From: Lachnospiraceae bacterium
Lineage (GTDB): Bacteria; Bacillota; Clostridia; Lachnospirales; Lachnospiraceae
Direction: 5' to 3'
DNA: 64,000 bases
NCBI GenBank assembly: GCA_017936785.1
Contig: JAGBEV010000039.1
Span: 56,113 to 120,112, forward strand
Both the position numbers and the translations under genes were made by a program. Below are positions 1 through 8,548 of the stretch, piece after piece (the stretch's first letter is position 1; each line of letters starts with the position of its first letter). The notes beneath the pieces were generated by a model that was not told the DNA's origin, did no database searches, and worked only from the letters and a program-made list of their open reading frames with translations.

Positions 1-205
1 CCCAGATAATTCTTCTTTTCTTTATTTTCATAGCATTTTCTCCCTTTTCACTCTTCACAAAATTTGTTTCCTCAAGGTTTTCCAATGTTTCCATGACCAT
101 GGCATGAACATTATCCGGAACCTCCGGAAATTCTCCATCAATCCGGTTTTCTTCATGAAAATCCCTTATCTTCTTTATCTTTGTGCCCTTATTATGCATT
201 TCCAT
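1..205 (-). CDS. anti-sigma factor, N-terminal part (DUF4179-like), runs off the left edge
   Basis: Only the first 68 codons are inside the window. The ATG at 205 overlaps the 3' end of the sigma gene by 14 bases, so the two are translationally coupled. The visible part is a charged cytoplasmic segment with FPEVPDNVHAMVMETLENL at about residues 28-46, followed by a basic KIKKRR stretch that should lead into a membrane helix. This arrangement is typical of DUF4179 anti-sigma factors, which hold a cognate ECF sigma factor at the membrane until a signal releases it. The family assignment rests on context and the N-terminal pattern; the DUF4179 domain itself is outside the window. Confidence 0.6.
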   Translation of the reverse strand, partial: MEMHNKGTKIKKIRDFHEENRIDGEFPEVPDNVHAMVMETLENLEETNFVKSEKGENAMKIKKRRIIW

Positions 206-692
206 ATTCATACACTCCTTTCAGCCTGACTTTTAAAAGATTCCTGCTCCGGTACAGCCGCGTCTTTACATTCTGCTGGGAAATTTCCAACATCCTTGCG
301 ATTTCTTTTACGGAATATCCTTCCACATAATGAAGGACAAAGGGAATCCGGTACTTTTCCTGCAGATTCATCACTTCCAGAAAGACCTCCGACTCCTCTT
401 TATCCTCCATGGCAAGATATTCTTCCGGAAATTGTCCTTCCATGTATTCCTCATAGGAAACTGTGGCTTTTTTCTCACGGATCATCTGATAGCACTGATT
501 CATTAGGATCTTAATAAGCCATGTCTTAAAATAAGCTTCGTTTTTCAACGTATGTAATTTGCTGTAAGCAGAAAGAATGGCATTCTGCATGGCATCCGCA
601 CAATCCTCATCATTGCCGAGAATCGACTTTGCAATGTGATACATGCTCTTTTCCGCCTTTAGCACTTCCCTTGTAAATGCTTCTTTATCCAT
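192..692 (-). CDS. ECF-type RNA polymerase sigma factor
   Basis: This is a 166-residue sigma-70 family protein. Region 2 includes DAMQNAILSAY and AYFKTWLIKILMNQCY, where the core-binding and -10 recognition helices lie. The C-terminal region 4 reads YSVKEIARMLEISQQNVKTRLYRSR, a clear helix-turn-helix. The open frame extends 19 codons upstream, but the ATG at 692 has a GGAAAGG ribosome site and starts the protein in the normal family position. It is co-transcribed with the overlapping anti-sigma gene. Upstream on the minus strand a TGTAAC element stands about 16 bases before ATC; this could be an autoregulatory ECF promoter, but I could not establish it. Confidence 0.9.
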   Translation of the reverse strand: MDKEAFTREVLKAEKSMYHIAKSILGNDEDCADAMQNAILSAYSKLHTLKNEAYFKTWLIKILMNQCYQMIREKKATVSYEEYMEGQFPEEYLAMEDKEESEVFLEVMNLQEKYRIPFVLHYVEGYSVKEIARMLEISQQNVKTRLYRSRNLLKVRLKGVYEYGNA

Positions 693-778
693 CTTTTTCC
701 TTTCCGTTTTTTGTTTAGTTTTAATTCGATCGAATGTTTTTTTACACAAATTAGATGATAAAAATTATAAAAAGGTTA

Positions 779-849
779 CAAAAAAATAAGGAGACATTGC
801 AATAAAATAAATTTGATCCATAATCAATTTATTTTACTGCAACATCTCC
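779..849 (-). terminator. long hairpin with U-tract, terminator of the gene ending at 895
   Basis: Positions 790-849 form an inverted repeat with arms of about 24 bases (GGAGACATTGCAATAAAATA on the left). On the minus-strand transcript the three arm differences become G-U pairs, so the stem is unbroken there. On the plus strand the same positions are C-A type mismatches. A T-rich tract follows at 779-789 in the minus direction. It fits a Rho-independent terminator between the 454-residue protein gene and the sigma operon. Confidence 0.7.
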
Positions 850-894
850 ACCAAACAACTGATACATATTTTTTCGGAATGAATAAAGATATTA

Positions 895-2259
895 TCAAAT
901 TCCCTCTTTATAGCTTGTAACCAGCAGCTTTAACAATTCCTCCTGGGGTACTAAATCATCTTCCGCTAACTGAAACCATGAAAATGCTACTTTTTTCTCT
1001 GTCATGCCAGCCGTGTAATCAGCATAAAGTCTTTCCCATGCCGATTCATCAATGACCGTTTTCTCTTGACCAAAGCTATAATAAATATTCTTTTCTCCTT
1101 CCGGCTGATTGCCATCATAATGTGTAATACGTACTGCCTCATTATGTATCACACCGTCCTTTAAAAAGAAAAATCCATCTGTATTATAACAGTTCAGATA
1201 TCCTGATCTTTCCACATTTCTTGCCCCATAATATATGGTTCCATCCTGATCCACATATGCAGAAAATTCCAAAAAATCCAGATCAAATTCTGCATTTTTA
1301 TCATAATACTGCTGCTTTAGTTCACATATCCCGTCCCCAGATTCATTTACCTGATAAAAATGATTTTCCGAATATCGTCCCGATCCAGCCTCAACCTTTG
1401 TTAATAGTTCCAGTTTACCATCCCAATCCAGATCATATACGGCATAGGAACATGCATAAGGTCCCATGTCCTGATACTTCCATTCTTCAAAGGTTTCTGC
1501 AAAGATCTCCAGCTGTAATAATATATCATCATTGATGCCGTAATATCCTACAAAGTCCACAATGGTCATAATATACAGACATTTTATCTCTTCTTCCTGA
1601 ACATTTCCTGAATAATATTCTTTAATGTCATCCAATGTTACGCCGTCATCTTCCGTCAGATAAAATTCCCGATACTCTTCTCCGTTTTCGCCTGTATTTT
1701 CAAAGATCTTCAAATATGGGAAAGTCCATTCTTCATATGCAGCCCCATTGCCTCTGAAAGCATCCCGGGAATAATCAGCTGCCATATAGAAGTCTTCCCC
1801 ATTATAGTTCAAATAGTAGAGAACGGCATCCCCTTCTACCGTAAATTGAATAATATCCATCTCTGCCGGCTTTTTCTGCTCTACATTTTCCAGAAAGTCT
1901 TCCAGATAGACAGTTCCCCACTTTTCTTTTCCATGTACAACCACATATGCCTCGGAATAGAGCAATTCCTCATAATCATTGGAATATTGGGACAGGTGTT
2001 CTTTGATCGTCTCCGGGTTTCTTTCTCTGATCGAGCTTTCCTCAGCATCCCATAATTTTTCCGGCTCTTCTCCCTCAGAATCCGGCAGCGCATCAGCAGA
2101 AATTTCCTGCTGCAGTTCTTCCCTCACCAGTTTTTCTTCCATCTGAAATTCTTCTGACAATTTGTTATCTCCCATTGCTTTTACCCCAAACCATATTGCC
2201 GCACCCACACCACATGCTGTCAAGATTCCAAGGGATATGAAAATCAATTTCTTCTTCAT
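895..2259 (-). CDS. membrane-anchored extracellular protein with a DxDxDG loop, function unknown
   Basis: The 454-residue protein starts with KKK and one hydrophobic helix (about residues 4-27), which fits a signal anchor or an uncleaved signal peptide; the rest is acidic and rich in Trp, Tyr and Glu. Near residue 275 the segment YDLDWDGKLELLTK matches the DxDxDGxxEL loop of FG-GAP/EF-hand-like repeats. It is a paralogue of the next gene upstream: both share ENHF, a later EFDLD, and a C-terminal WF-L-E...Q-E-L pattern ending SYKEG or SYQKG. The two probably arose by tandem duplication. It may supply an extracytoplasmic input to the sigma/anti-sigma pair downstream, but this is inference from position only. 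The function is not recognised. Confidence 0.75.
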   Translation of the reverse strand: MKKKLIFISLGILTACGVGAAIWFGVKAMGDNKLSEEFQMEEKLVREELQQEISADALPDSEGEEPEKLWDAEESSIRERNPETIKEHLSQYSNDYEELLYSEAYVVVHGKEKWGTVYLEDFLENVEQKKPAEMDIIQFTVEGDAVLYYLNYNGEDFYMAADYSRDAFRGNGAAYEEWTFPYLKIFENTGENGEEYREFYLTEDDGVTLDDIKEYYSGNVQEEEIKCLYIMTIVDFVGYYGINDDILLQLEIFAETFEEWKYQDMGPYACSYAVYDLDWDGKLELLTKVEAGSGRYSENHFYQVNESGDGICELKQQYYDKNAEFDLDFLEFSAYVDQDGTIYYGARNVERSGYLNCYNTDGFFFLKDGVIHNEAVRITHYDGNQPEGEKNIYYSFGQEKTVIDESAWERLYADYTAGMTEKKVAFSWFQLAEDDLVPQEELLKLLVTSYKEGI

Positions 2260-2346
2260 GATATGTTTCCCACCTTTTATTTCCGATTACAGAACTAACA
2301 TTATTATACCAGTTATACGAACGGCATGAAGCATTTTTATGGCACT

Positions 2347-3924
2347 TTAATATTTTCCCTTTTGATAACTTAAGATCAGCTTAAACAATATTTCCTTCTG
2401 CGATGCATTCTCTTCAAGAGTAAACCAGTATTGGCACACATATTTTTTCACTTTACCAGCATAATATTCCTCTTTCAATACATCAAATTCACTTTTATCG
2501 ACTTTCTCCTGCGCATACTGTCCATTCATCCTAAATGAAGTCATATCATAATAGTCGTGCTCTGTTTCCTCTTTTGAATAAAACGTTCTGAAAGCACAAA
2601 CCGGAATATTTTCTACACGCCCGTCTTCTATGTAAAAATAACCATAATAGCTCCAATATAAAGAATCGTTTATTTTGATGTTGTTTTCTGCATAATAATA
2701 AATCTTTCCCGTATCAGGATCACACCAGGCACTCCTCCCCCAGTCTAAATCAAACTCATCTCCCTTTTCCCCATAGTAGTTCTGATCTAATTCCACAATA
2801 TGATCACCATCTGCATGAAAAAAATGATTTTCCGTATACTGGTTATTCCTTTTAGTGCTGACTAACAGCTCCAGTATACCATCCTGATTAAAATCATAGA
2901 TACAATACTTTGTTTCTGCCCATTTTTTCCACTCATCTGCATGATATGCAAAAGTTTCAAGCTGTTCAAAGGCACTGGGAATCTGCTCCTCATTCCTTTC
3001 ATCCTCCCGGGGAACTTCATACCATTCCACATAGTCCGCTGTCTGTTCCATTTCCTTTTGCCATTGCTCATATTCTTCCGATGTTACCTGTTGGATACCA
3101 ATGTAATAATCCGAATAATCGCTTCCCCCCAGTTCTTTTTCTACAAACATCCCATTTTCAAAAAAAATAGAATAGTACTCTGTATTTCCTGCGCCTCCGG
3201 ATTTCGTATGTATTCCATTTTTCTGAGTACCGCCAAAGCTTCGAATTCCGAAATCAATACCATATACCTGATTATTTTCCCGATGCAGAGCTAAAATATC
3301 AATATAATTCATAACACAAATAACCATCTCAAGCTCCCCATCTCCATCCATATCCATAAAGCTGATTTCCCGCATCCAGTCTCTTCTGTATTCTTCCCCG
3401 AATATGGAATATATCCATTCTTCTAACGTTGTAAGCTGCATATCCGGGTATCTGAAGTAGTTATATCCATCTTGTATATATTGCTCCATGCTGCCATCCA
3501 TACTTTCAGCGCAATAAAATGCCTCTTCTCCCCGCAGGACCGGTAAATACTCTTTTAGCGCTTCCTTTTCCTTACTGTTTAGCACTTCACTTATCTGTCC
3601 GTATGCTTCTCCGTACCATGAATTATAGTACGTAAGCTCCTGTTGCACCTGAATCTCATCAACAATTTCCCATAACGGCTCTCTTTCACGCACACTTAAT
3701 TTCCATTCTTTATTATCAATTTCGGTACTGTTTATTTCTAATATTTCTGTTGCTGTTATTTTTGCTGCTATTTCTTTTTCAATATGATTCCCTTTTATAT
3801 TTTCTCCTGTCTCATTTATGTTTTCCTTTTCTAAACTGTTATTTCCTGCATAAATGGTCAAAAATATTACAAATATAAAAAGTACTGCTGCATTTAAAAT
3901 TCTTTTGTAATTATGTGTTTTCAT
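2347..3924 (-). CDS. membrane-anchored extracellular protein with two DxDxDG loops, paralogue of the next gene
   Basis: The protein has 525 residues from the ATG at 3924; a GTG eight codons upstream is the alternative start. An N-terminal hydrophobic helix (about residues 9-22) is followed by a Glu/Asn/Ile-rich linker and then an acidic globular part. Two calcium-loop-like segments are visible, MDMDGDGELEMVI near residue 192 and YDFNQDGILELLVS near residue 345. The C-terminal 180 residues align with the 454-residue paralogue just downstream, including TENHFFHADGD and the terminal YWFTLEENASQKE block. The gap to the paralogue is 87 bases, so they may share a transcript. I cannot name a function. 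Confidence 0.75.
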   Translation of the reverse strand: MKTHNYKRILNAAVLFIFVIFLTIYAGNNSLEKENINETGENIKGNHIEKEIAAKITATEILEINSTEIDNKEWKLSVREREPLWEIVDEIQVQQELTYYNSWYGEAYGQISEVLNSKEKEALKEYLPVLRGEEAFYCAESMDGSMEQYIQDGYNYFRYPDMQLTTLEEWIYSIFGEEYRRDWMREISFMDMDGDGELEMVICVMNYIDILALHRENNQVYGIDFGIRSFGGTQKNGIHTKSGGAGNTEYYSIFFENGMFVEKELGGSDYSDYYIGIQQVTSEEYEQWQKEMEQTADYVEWYEVPREDERNEEQIPSAFEQLETFAYHADEWKKWAETKYCIYDFNQDGILELLVSTKRNNQYTENHFFHADGDHIVELDQNYYGEKGDEFDLDWGRSAWCDPDTGKIYYYAENNIKINDSLYWSYYGYFYIEDGRVENIPVCAFRTFYSKEETEHDYYDMTSFRMNGQYAQEKVDKSEFDVLKEEYYAGKVKKYVCQYWFTLEENASQKEILFKLILSYQKGKY

Positions 3925-4025
3925 ATGCTTCTCATCTTTCTTTTGCACTCATTATTTTTCAATGCAAAGATACTTTGCGTGACATTTTCTTATAAAACAG
4001 CTACTATACTTGTGAGGTGAACGCT

Positions 4026-4838
4026 ATGGCAAACGTAGGAAAAAATATCAAACAAATACGTATCAAAAAGAAAATGACTCAGGACGATCTTGCTGACAAA
4101 TTGTTTGTAAGCCGTCAGACTATTTCCAATTATGAAACAGGCAGATCCAATCCTGATATCGAAATGCTGATCAAAATTGCGGAAGTGCTTGAGACAGATG
4201 TAAACATTTTAATCTTTGGCATTCCTACACCTCCTGATAAAAAGCAGGATTATATCAAATTGATCATCAGCCTTTCCATAACCCTTCTTTTATCCATCGG
4301 CATAGGAATCTATACCCCTTATGCTGAAAAGTGGATGAAAGATACCTTTGATTATGGATTAATGTTTATTAACATCATCTTTTTACACCCGCTGCTTCTT
4401 CTAAGCCTTGGATATTGTCTGATGCAGGCGTTCCGGATATTATTCGGTACGAAACCTCTAACGGGAAAAATATTTACCATCATTCACCATATCATCATTG
4501 CATTTCTGGTTGTTTACGGCATTATAGTCATTCCGTTTTGCATGGATAAGCTGTTTACTGCCGGAGAAATGCTTCGCTTGTCCAAACTTCAGACCAGCTA
4601 CTCTTCCAGCCAGATAAAACATTTTCTGCCGGGAGCATGGGAACAGCTCATTTTACAGATTTATGGATTTTTTGCTTATTTTCACTCCAGGTTCCCTTCC
4701 ATATATCTGTTTCATGGCACATTCTTTTTGTTGGGAATAGGACTTTGGGGAACAGGGCGTTCCAAAAAGGAAGCAGCCGCTTCCTCAATGGATACGCCAT
4801 CTGCGCCCGGATCAGACCGGAGTGACTCTGCCGGTTAA
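4026..4838 (+). CDS. XRE-family regulator with C-terminal membrane helices
   Basis: The N-terminal 65 residues form a HTH_3 domain (NIKQIRIKKKMTQDDLADKL, then VSRQTISNYETGRSNPD). The next part carries about four hydrophobic helices from residue 75 to 240 and a short Ser/Ala-rich tail. Such membrane-attached Cro/C1-type regulators are common in Firmicutes and often sense the envelope. The ATG at 4026 follows GAGGTG at a good distance; a GTG three codons earlier is less likely. It is divergent from the DxDxDG protein pair, so it is a candidate regulator of that operon. Its 3' end faces the multicopper oxidase gene, with only five bases between the two stops. Confidence 0.85.
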   Translation: MANVGKNIKQIRIKKKMTQDDLADKLFVSRQTISNYETGRSNPDIEMLIKIAEVLETDVNILIFGIPTPPDKKQDYIKLIISLSITLLLSIGIGIYTPYAEKWMKDTFDYGLMFINIIFLHPLLLLSLGYCLMQAFRILFGTKPLTGKIFTIIHHIIIAFLVVYGIIVIPFCMDKLFTAGEMLRLSKLQTSYSSSQIKHFLPGAWEQLILQIYGFFAYFHSRFPSIYLFHGTFFLLGIGLWGTGRSKKEAAASSMDTPSAPGSDRSDSAG

Positions 4839-4843
4839 TCTTA

Positions 4844-7800
4844 TTATTTGGTCCTGCACATGCAGCCTGCGACCTTTTTGCAGATATTTTTGCATTTGCA
4901 TCCCATGCCCTGTTTCAGCACTCTGAAAATGCCCCACATGCCGGATTCCACATCCCATTTTAGGCTTCCCGAGCGGTAGAGATAATCGCCGGGACAGGAT
5001 GCGCCTTCCTTTAATTCCATTTGGAAGCTGTTTCCGATGCTGATGGCTCCCTGTAAGGGAACCACAAGGGAATAGGGATCCTTAGGCTGTGCCTTCCATT
5101 CATGTCCGTGAATGGCAAATCCCACATTCCTGGGTTTATCCGCAGGCATCATGGTGCGGAAGATTACCCGCTCTCCCGGATATGCCTTAAAAACAGGCGT
5201 TGCCGGATCACCATGTATTTTACTGCTGAATATTTTGGATATTCTTTTATCCCGTTTCAATCTGTTGGCAAAGCGCTCAGAACGGTAGTTATAGCCTTTC
5301 TCACCGGTATCTTCCGCATCAGGCGCTTCTTCTCCTTCTTCATCTATTTCTAAAGTGGTTTTTACCAATTCTCCCTCTTTATCCAGCATTCGGATTCCGT
5401 TTTGAACGAACACTACACATTCCCTAAAGCTTTCCTCTCCCGGTGCGGTAATAACCGCTTCTTCCTCATGCAGCGCCTTAGCAAAGGAAAAATTGCGGTA
5501 CCACTTAGCTCCCGGCGGCTCAATTAAAACAGCCCCGAACAGTCCATGATATCTGTGGTTTCTCATATCTCCAAAGGACTGAATGATACATGCGCCGTAT
5601 TCCTGATCTGCATACCACAGATATTTTTTGCTTTCTCCCACTCCCACGGTCTGTTCCCGGTTGTTAAAGCCCACATTGATTCCCGAATCGCATACCGGGT
5701 CATAGTGTAAAAACTGCGGGTTTATGGAAACACGCATGGAAGGCTTATGAGGCTGATCCAGCGGAACCGTAGGATAATCAAAATAGCGTACCGGATTTTC
5801 AGGGTCAAAAAGATTGTGAAGGGTCACTTCGATCCAATCCCCGGCATTTGCACGCAGGATCAGGGGCTTGGGCTGATAGTTTTTATTTTTGGCACATTCT
5901 ACGTCTTCTATGGGAACGAACAATAATCCGTCAGGATCATGGTCGCCATATGAATTGTAAGGAATATCCCTCTGGATTGCCGCTATCTCAAACTTTCGGA
6001 TAACTGCATCTTTTCCCGGACAGGGCGGAAGGGGCAGAATCTGATTTTTCCCCTTGCATAAAGGTTTCAAACGTTTCCTTGGTTTGCCATATGCCCGGAT
6101 GATGCCCCAAAGTCCCAGCCATGCATCATCAATTCCTCCAAAATAGTACAAATAATCTCCCGGTGCATATTGTTTGGTAATGTGGATATTAAACGCCTCG
6201 GAAATACCGATAGTCTGGGAAGCCACATCAGGCGAAACAAGCTCTTCCACTTCTTTTTTCCATGACATTCCCGTAAGGTTAAAGGAATGCTGTTCCTCAT
6301 GCGCCCCGTCTAACAGGCGGATCATTATTTCATCCCCGGGGTAAGTCTCCAAAATGGGCGTTGCCGGGTCGCCGTGCACCAGAGAGCTGAAAATATATGC
6401 CGGATCATCATGGCATTTCAGCCTTTCCCTCATGGGCTCCGAACGGTAATTGATGCCCATAACACCCGGATCATCGTGAGAGCCGGGAACAGCAGGAGGA
6501 TTCAAAGGCTTGCCGTCTTTGTCAAATAACAGGGCAAAGTCATGCACGAATAGGGCGAACTCCCTGAAAGAGGTTCCATCCCTCCTTTTGATGACCGCTT
6601 TTGTTCCGTATCTCAATTCCTTTCCCGTCCGCACATGATGGAAGGTAGCGCCTGCTTCCTCTATGATCAGTGCGCCGAACACTCCGTGCTGCTGGTGGGA
6701 ATTAGCAAATAAATGATCGTGGAAAAACACGGTACGAAGCTCCGTATTGGCAAAAAAGCGTTCTATCAGGGTTTCATATTTTCTGGCTCCGGCAATATTA
6801 TTCCAGCCGTTTGCCGCTCCATCGGAAACGATGGTGTCAAATTTCACTAAATGGATGTGATACCCTACAATATCGGTTTTCGTCCTCATCTGAAAAGGAC
6901 TTTCCTCCAAAAATTCCGGCAAGAGGTTGGTCAGCCTCACTTCGATACAGTCTCCGGCATTTGCACGGATGACCAGGGGCTCCACGCAGATTTTCCCTTC
7001 CTCCACCTTTCGTATATAGTTATCCAGACCGCCGTGCCGCTCCAGTTCCTCCTTTAAGACAAAAAATCTGCCCTGGGGATCATTCCAGCCATAACGGTTA
7101 TATACCACCTTCGCCTGTACCAGCGCCACTTCAAATACCTTTACATCTTCTTCCTTCATACAGCAGCCGCAGCCGTTTCTATGGCAGGGGCAGGTTTCCG
7201 TATAAAGGGCTCCCGGGCGGAAATTCCTTACGAAGTTGTCTCGTTCCTCCCGGGTAGGTTCAATGATGCTTTCTCCGTCTTTATTTAAGATTCCCAAAGG
7301 CGGCTGCAAAGGTCTTTCTCCAAACTCCCCGTTGATAAAGCCGGGATACCCCGGATGCTTCATATCCTTAGGCGGCGGTGCGATCCGGTCCTTTAAGGGC
7401 ATCAAAGGCGGGATGGTCGTTCCGTCAGGAAGCGTTCCCGTTCCGTCCTCCAATCTGTCGTGTATTCTCCACAAGGTCCACATGCCTTCGTGGAAATGCG
7501 GATATAAATGGCAGTGGAAGATCACATCTCCGATGGTTCCGTTAAAGCTTCCTGCCCCATGAAGAATATCCAGTGTGTAACATTCCTGGGGACTGATGGA
7601 AATAGAATCTATAATGGTGGAACCGGGATTATCTCCCTCTAACCTCCATTGATGGTTATGCAGATGAAATACATGGGTTTCCTTGATCCCTCCATGGATC
7701 AGGCGGATTTTTGACGGGTCGCCCACATATGCCCTTAAGATCGGCGGCGCCGGATCACCGTACACCCAGGAGCTCATGGAAATATCTTCTCCTGAATCCG

Positions 7801-8536
7801 AATGCTCTTCTGTCAAAGGCATACGGTTCCTCATAGGCTCGGAACGATAGCTGATGCCCGTAGTAGAAGAAGGCAGTCCGGTATGGGGATCAACAGGCTG
7901 GTTGTCGTCTTTATCTTTGATCTCCAGTTCATCATGGAAAAATACCGCGTATTCCCTGAAAGCCGGCTTTACCGGATGGTAAATGTCAGCAAAGAGACCG
8001 CTTTCCAGTTCCTTTCCTGTTTCCGGGTCCAGCCATCTGGATTCTGCCGCCTCCACGATGATCGCTCCGAAAAGCCCATGTACGTTGGTCCCTTCTTCAC
8101 TGCTTCTGGTATCTCCCATATCGCTGAACAGGAAAACACCTTCCTCTTTGGCATACCAGGTATAAGTAATCCTGCGCCTGGTGGTAGAATCCCTGTTAAA
8201 TCCCACACTGGATCCATCCGAAGTCTGTACATCATAATCCAGTCCCTGTACATGGATGGACAACGTCCGGTCTAAGGAGTGGGAAAAGGAAACGACAATC
8301 CTTTCTCCTACATTTGCACGGATGACCAGAGGCTTTACCTCTTCAAAAGGCTGGGGGATTTCCTGCTTAAAATTCCTCAAGGCTCCCTCTTTTATCCTTT
8401 CCGCATCCTTCTTTAGTACATATAACAGACCATTTGGGTCATGATCTCCGTATTTATTATAAACAATGGGGATTTCAATGGCTTCAATCTCATAAAACCT
8501 CGTTTTTTGAGGACTTGGATAATTACATAATTCCAT
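4844..8536 (-). CDS. giant multicopper oxidase, three duplicated cupredoxin units (MnxG-like size)
   Basis: The 1230-residue protein is a threefold repeat of a two-cupredoxin unit (starting near residues 15, 465 and 860). Each begins with a Y-N-x-Y-G-D/W-x-D-P block and holds LVIRAN-G or LILRAN-G, HGLFGA or HGVFGA, YRSE and GDPA motifs. All four copper-binding patterns of a multicopper oxidase are present but split: HVFHLHNH (about 288-295) and HCHLYPHFHEGM (341-352, giving type 1 Cys, His and Met) lie in unit 1, and HIH (560-562) and HDH (606-608) in unit 2. Unit 3 keeps only a single HGH. A Cys-rich linker (CPCHRNGCGCC, about 449-459) and a Cys-rich tail are also present. No signal peptide is seen. 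The size resembles bacillar MnxG; the substrate cannot be read from sequence. An excellent GGAGG lies 13 bases after the DUF2935 stop, so the two are co-expressed. Confidence 0.9.
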   Translation of the reverse strand: MELCNYPSPQKTRFYEIEAIEIPIVYNKYGDHDPNGLLYVLKKDAERIKEGALRNFKQEIPQPFEEVKPLVIRANVGERIVVSFSHSLDRTLSIHVQGLDYDVQTSDGSSVGFNRDSTTRRRITYTWYAKEEGVFLFSDMGDTRSSEEGTNVHGLFGAIIVEAAESRWLDPETGKELESGLFADIYHPVKPAFREYAVFFHDELEIKDKDDNQPVDPHTGLPSSTTGISYRSEPMRNRMPLTEEHSDSGEDISMSSWVYGDPAPPILRAYVGDPSKIRLIHGGIKETHVFHLHNHQWRLEGDNPGSTIIDSISISPQECYTLDILHGAGSFNGTIGDVIFHCHLYPHFHEGMWTLWRIHDRLEDGTGTLPDGTTIPPLMPLKDRIAPPPKDMKHPGYPGFINGEFGERPLQPPLGILNKDGESIIEPTREERDNFVRNFRPGALYTETCPCHRNGCGCCMKEEDVKVFEVALVQAKVVYNRYGWNDPQGRFFVLKEELERHGGLDNYIRKVEEGKICVEPLVIRANAGDCIEVRLTNLLPEFLEESPFQMRTKTDIVGYHIHLVKFDTIVSDGAANGWNNIAGARKYETLIERFFANTELRTVFFHDHLFANSHQQHGVFGALIIEEAGATFHHVRTGKELRYGTKAVIKRRDGTSFREFALFVHDFALLFDKDGKPLNPPAVPGSHDDPGVMGINYRSEPMRERLKCHDDPAYIFSSLVHGDPATPILETYPGDEIMIRLLDGAHEEQHSFNLTGMSWKKEVEELVSPDVASQTIGISEAFNIHITKQYAPGDYLYYFGGIDDAWLGLWGIIRAYGKPRKRLKPLCKGKNQILPLPPCPGKDAVIRKFEIAAIQRDIPYNSYGDHDPDGLLFVPIEDVECAKNKNYQPKPLILRANAGDWIEVTLHNLFDPENPVRYFDYPTVPLDQPHKPSMRVSINPQFLHYDPVCDSGINVGFNNREQTVGVGESKKYLWYADQEYGACIIQSFGDMRNHRYHGLFGAVLIEPPGAKWYRNFSFAKALHEEEAVITAPGEESFRECVVFVQNGIRMLDKEGELVKTTLEIDEEGEEAPDAEDTGEKGYNYRSERFANRLKRDKRISKIFSSKIHGDPATPVFKAYPGERVIFRTMMPADKPRNVGFAIHGHEWKAQPKDPYSLVVPLQGAISIGNSFQMELKEGASCPGDYLYRSGSLKWDVESGMWGIFRVLKQGMGCKCKNICKKVAGCMCRTK

Positions 8537-8548
8537 CCTTCAGCCCTC

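Noticed and set aside
7802-8275. Plus-strand open frame of 157 codons
   Set aside because: It lies wholly inside the multicopper oxidase gene on the other strand, and its translation has no domain-like pattern.
4844-8536. Naming the oxidase mnxG
   Set aside because: Size and repeat number agree, but no manganese-oxidase neighbours (mnxE/F) are present and the substrate is unknown.
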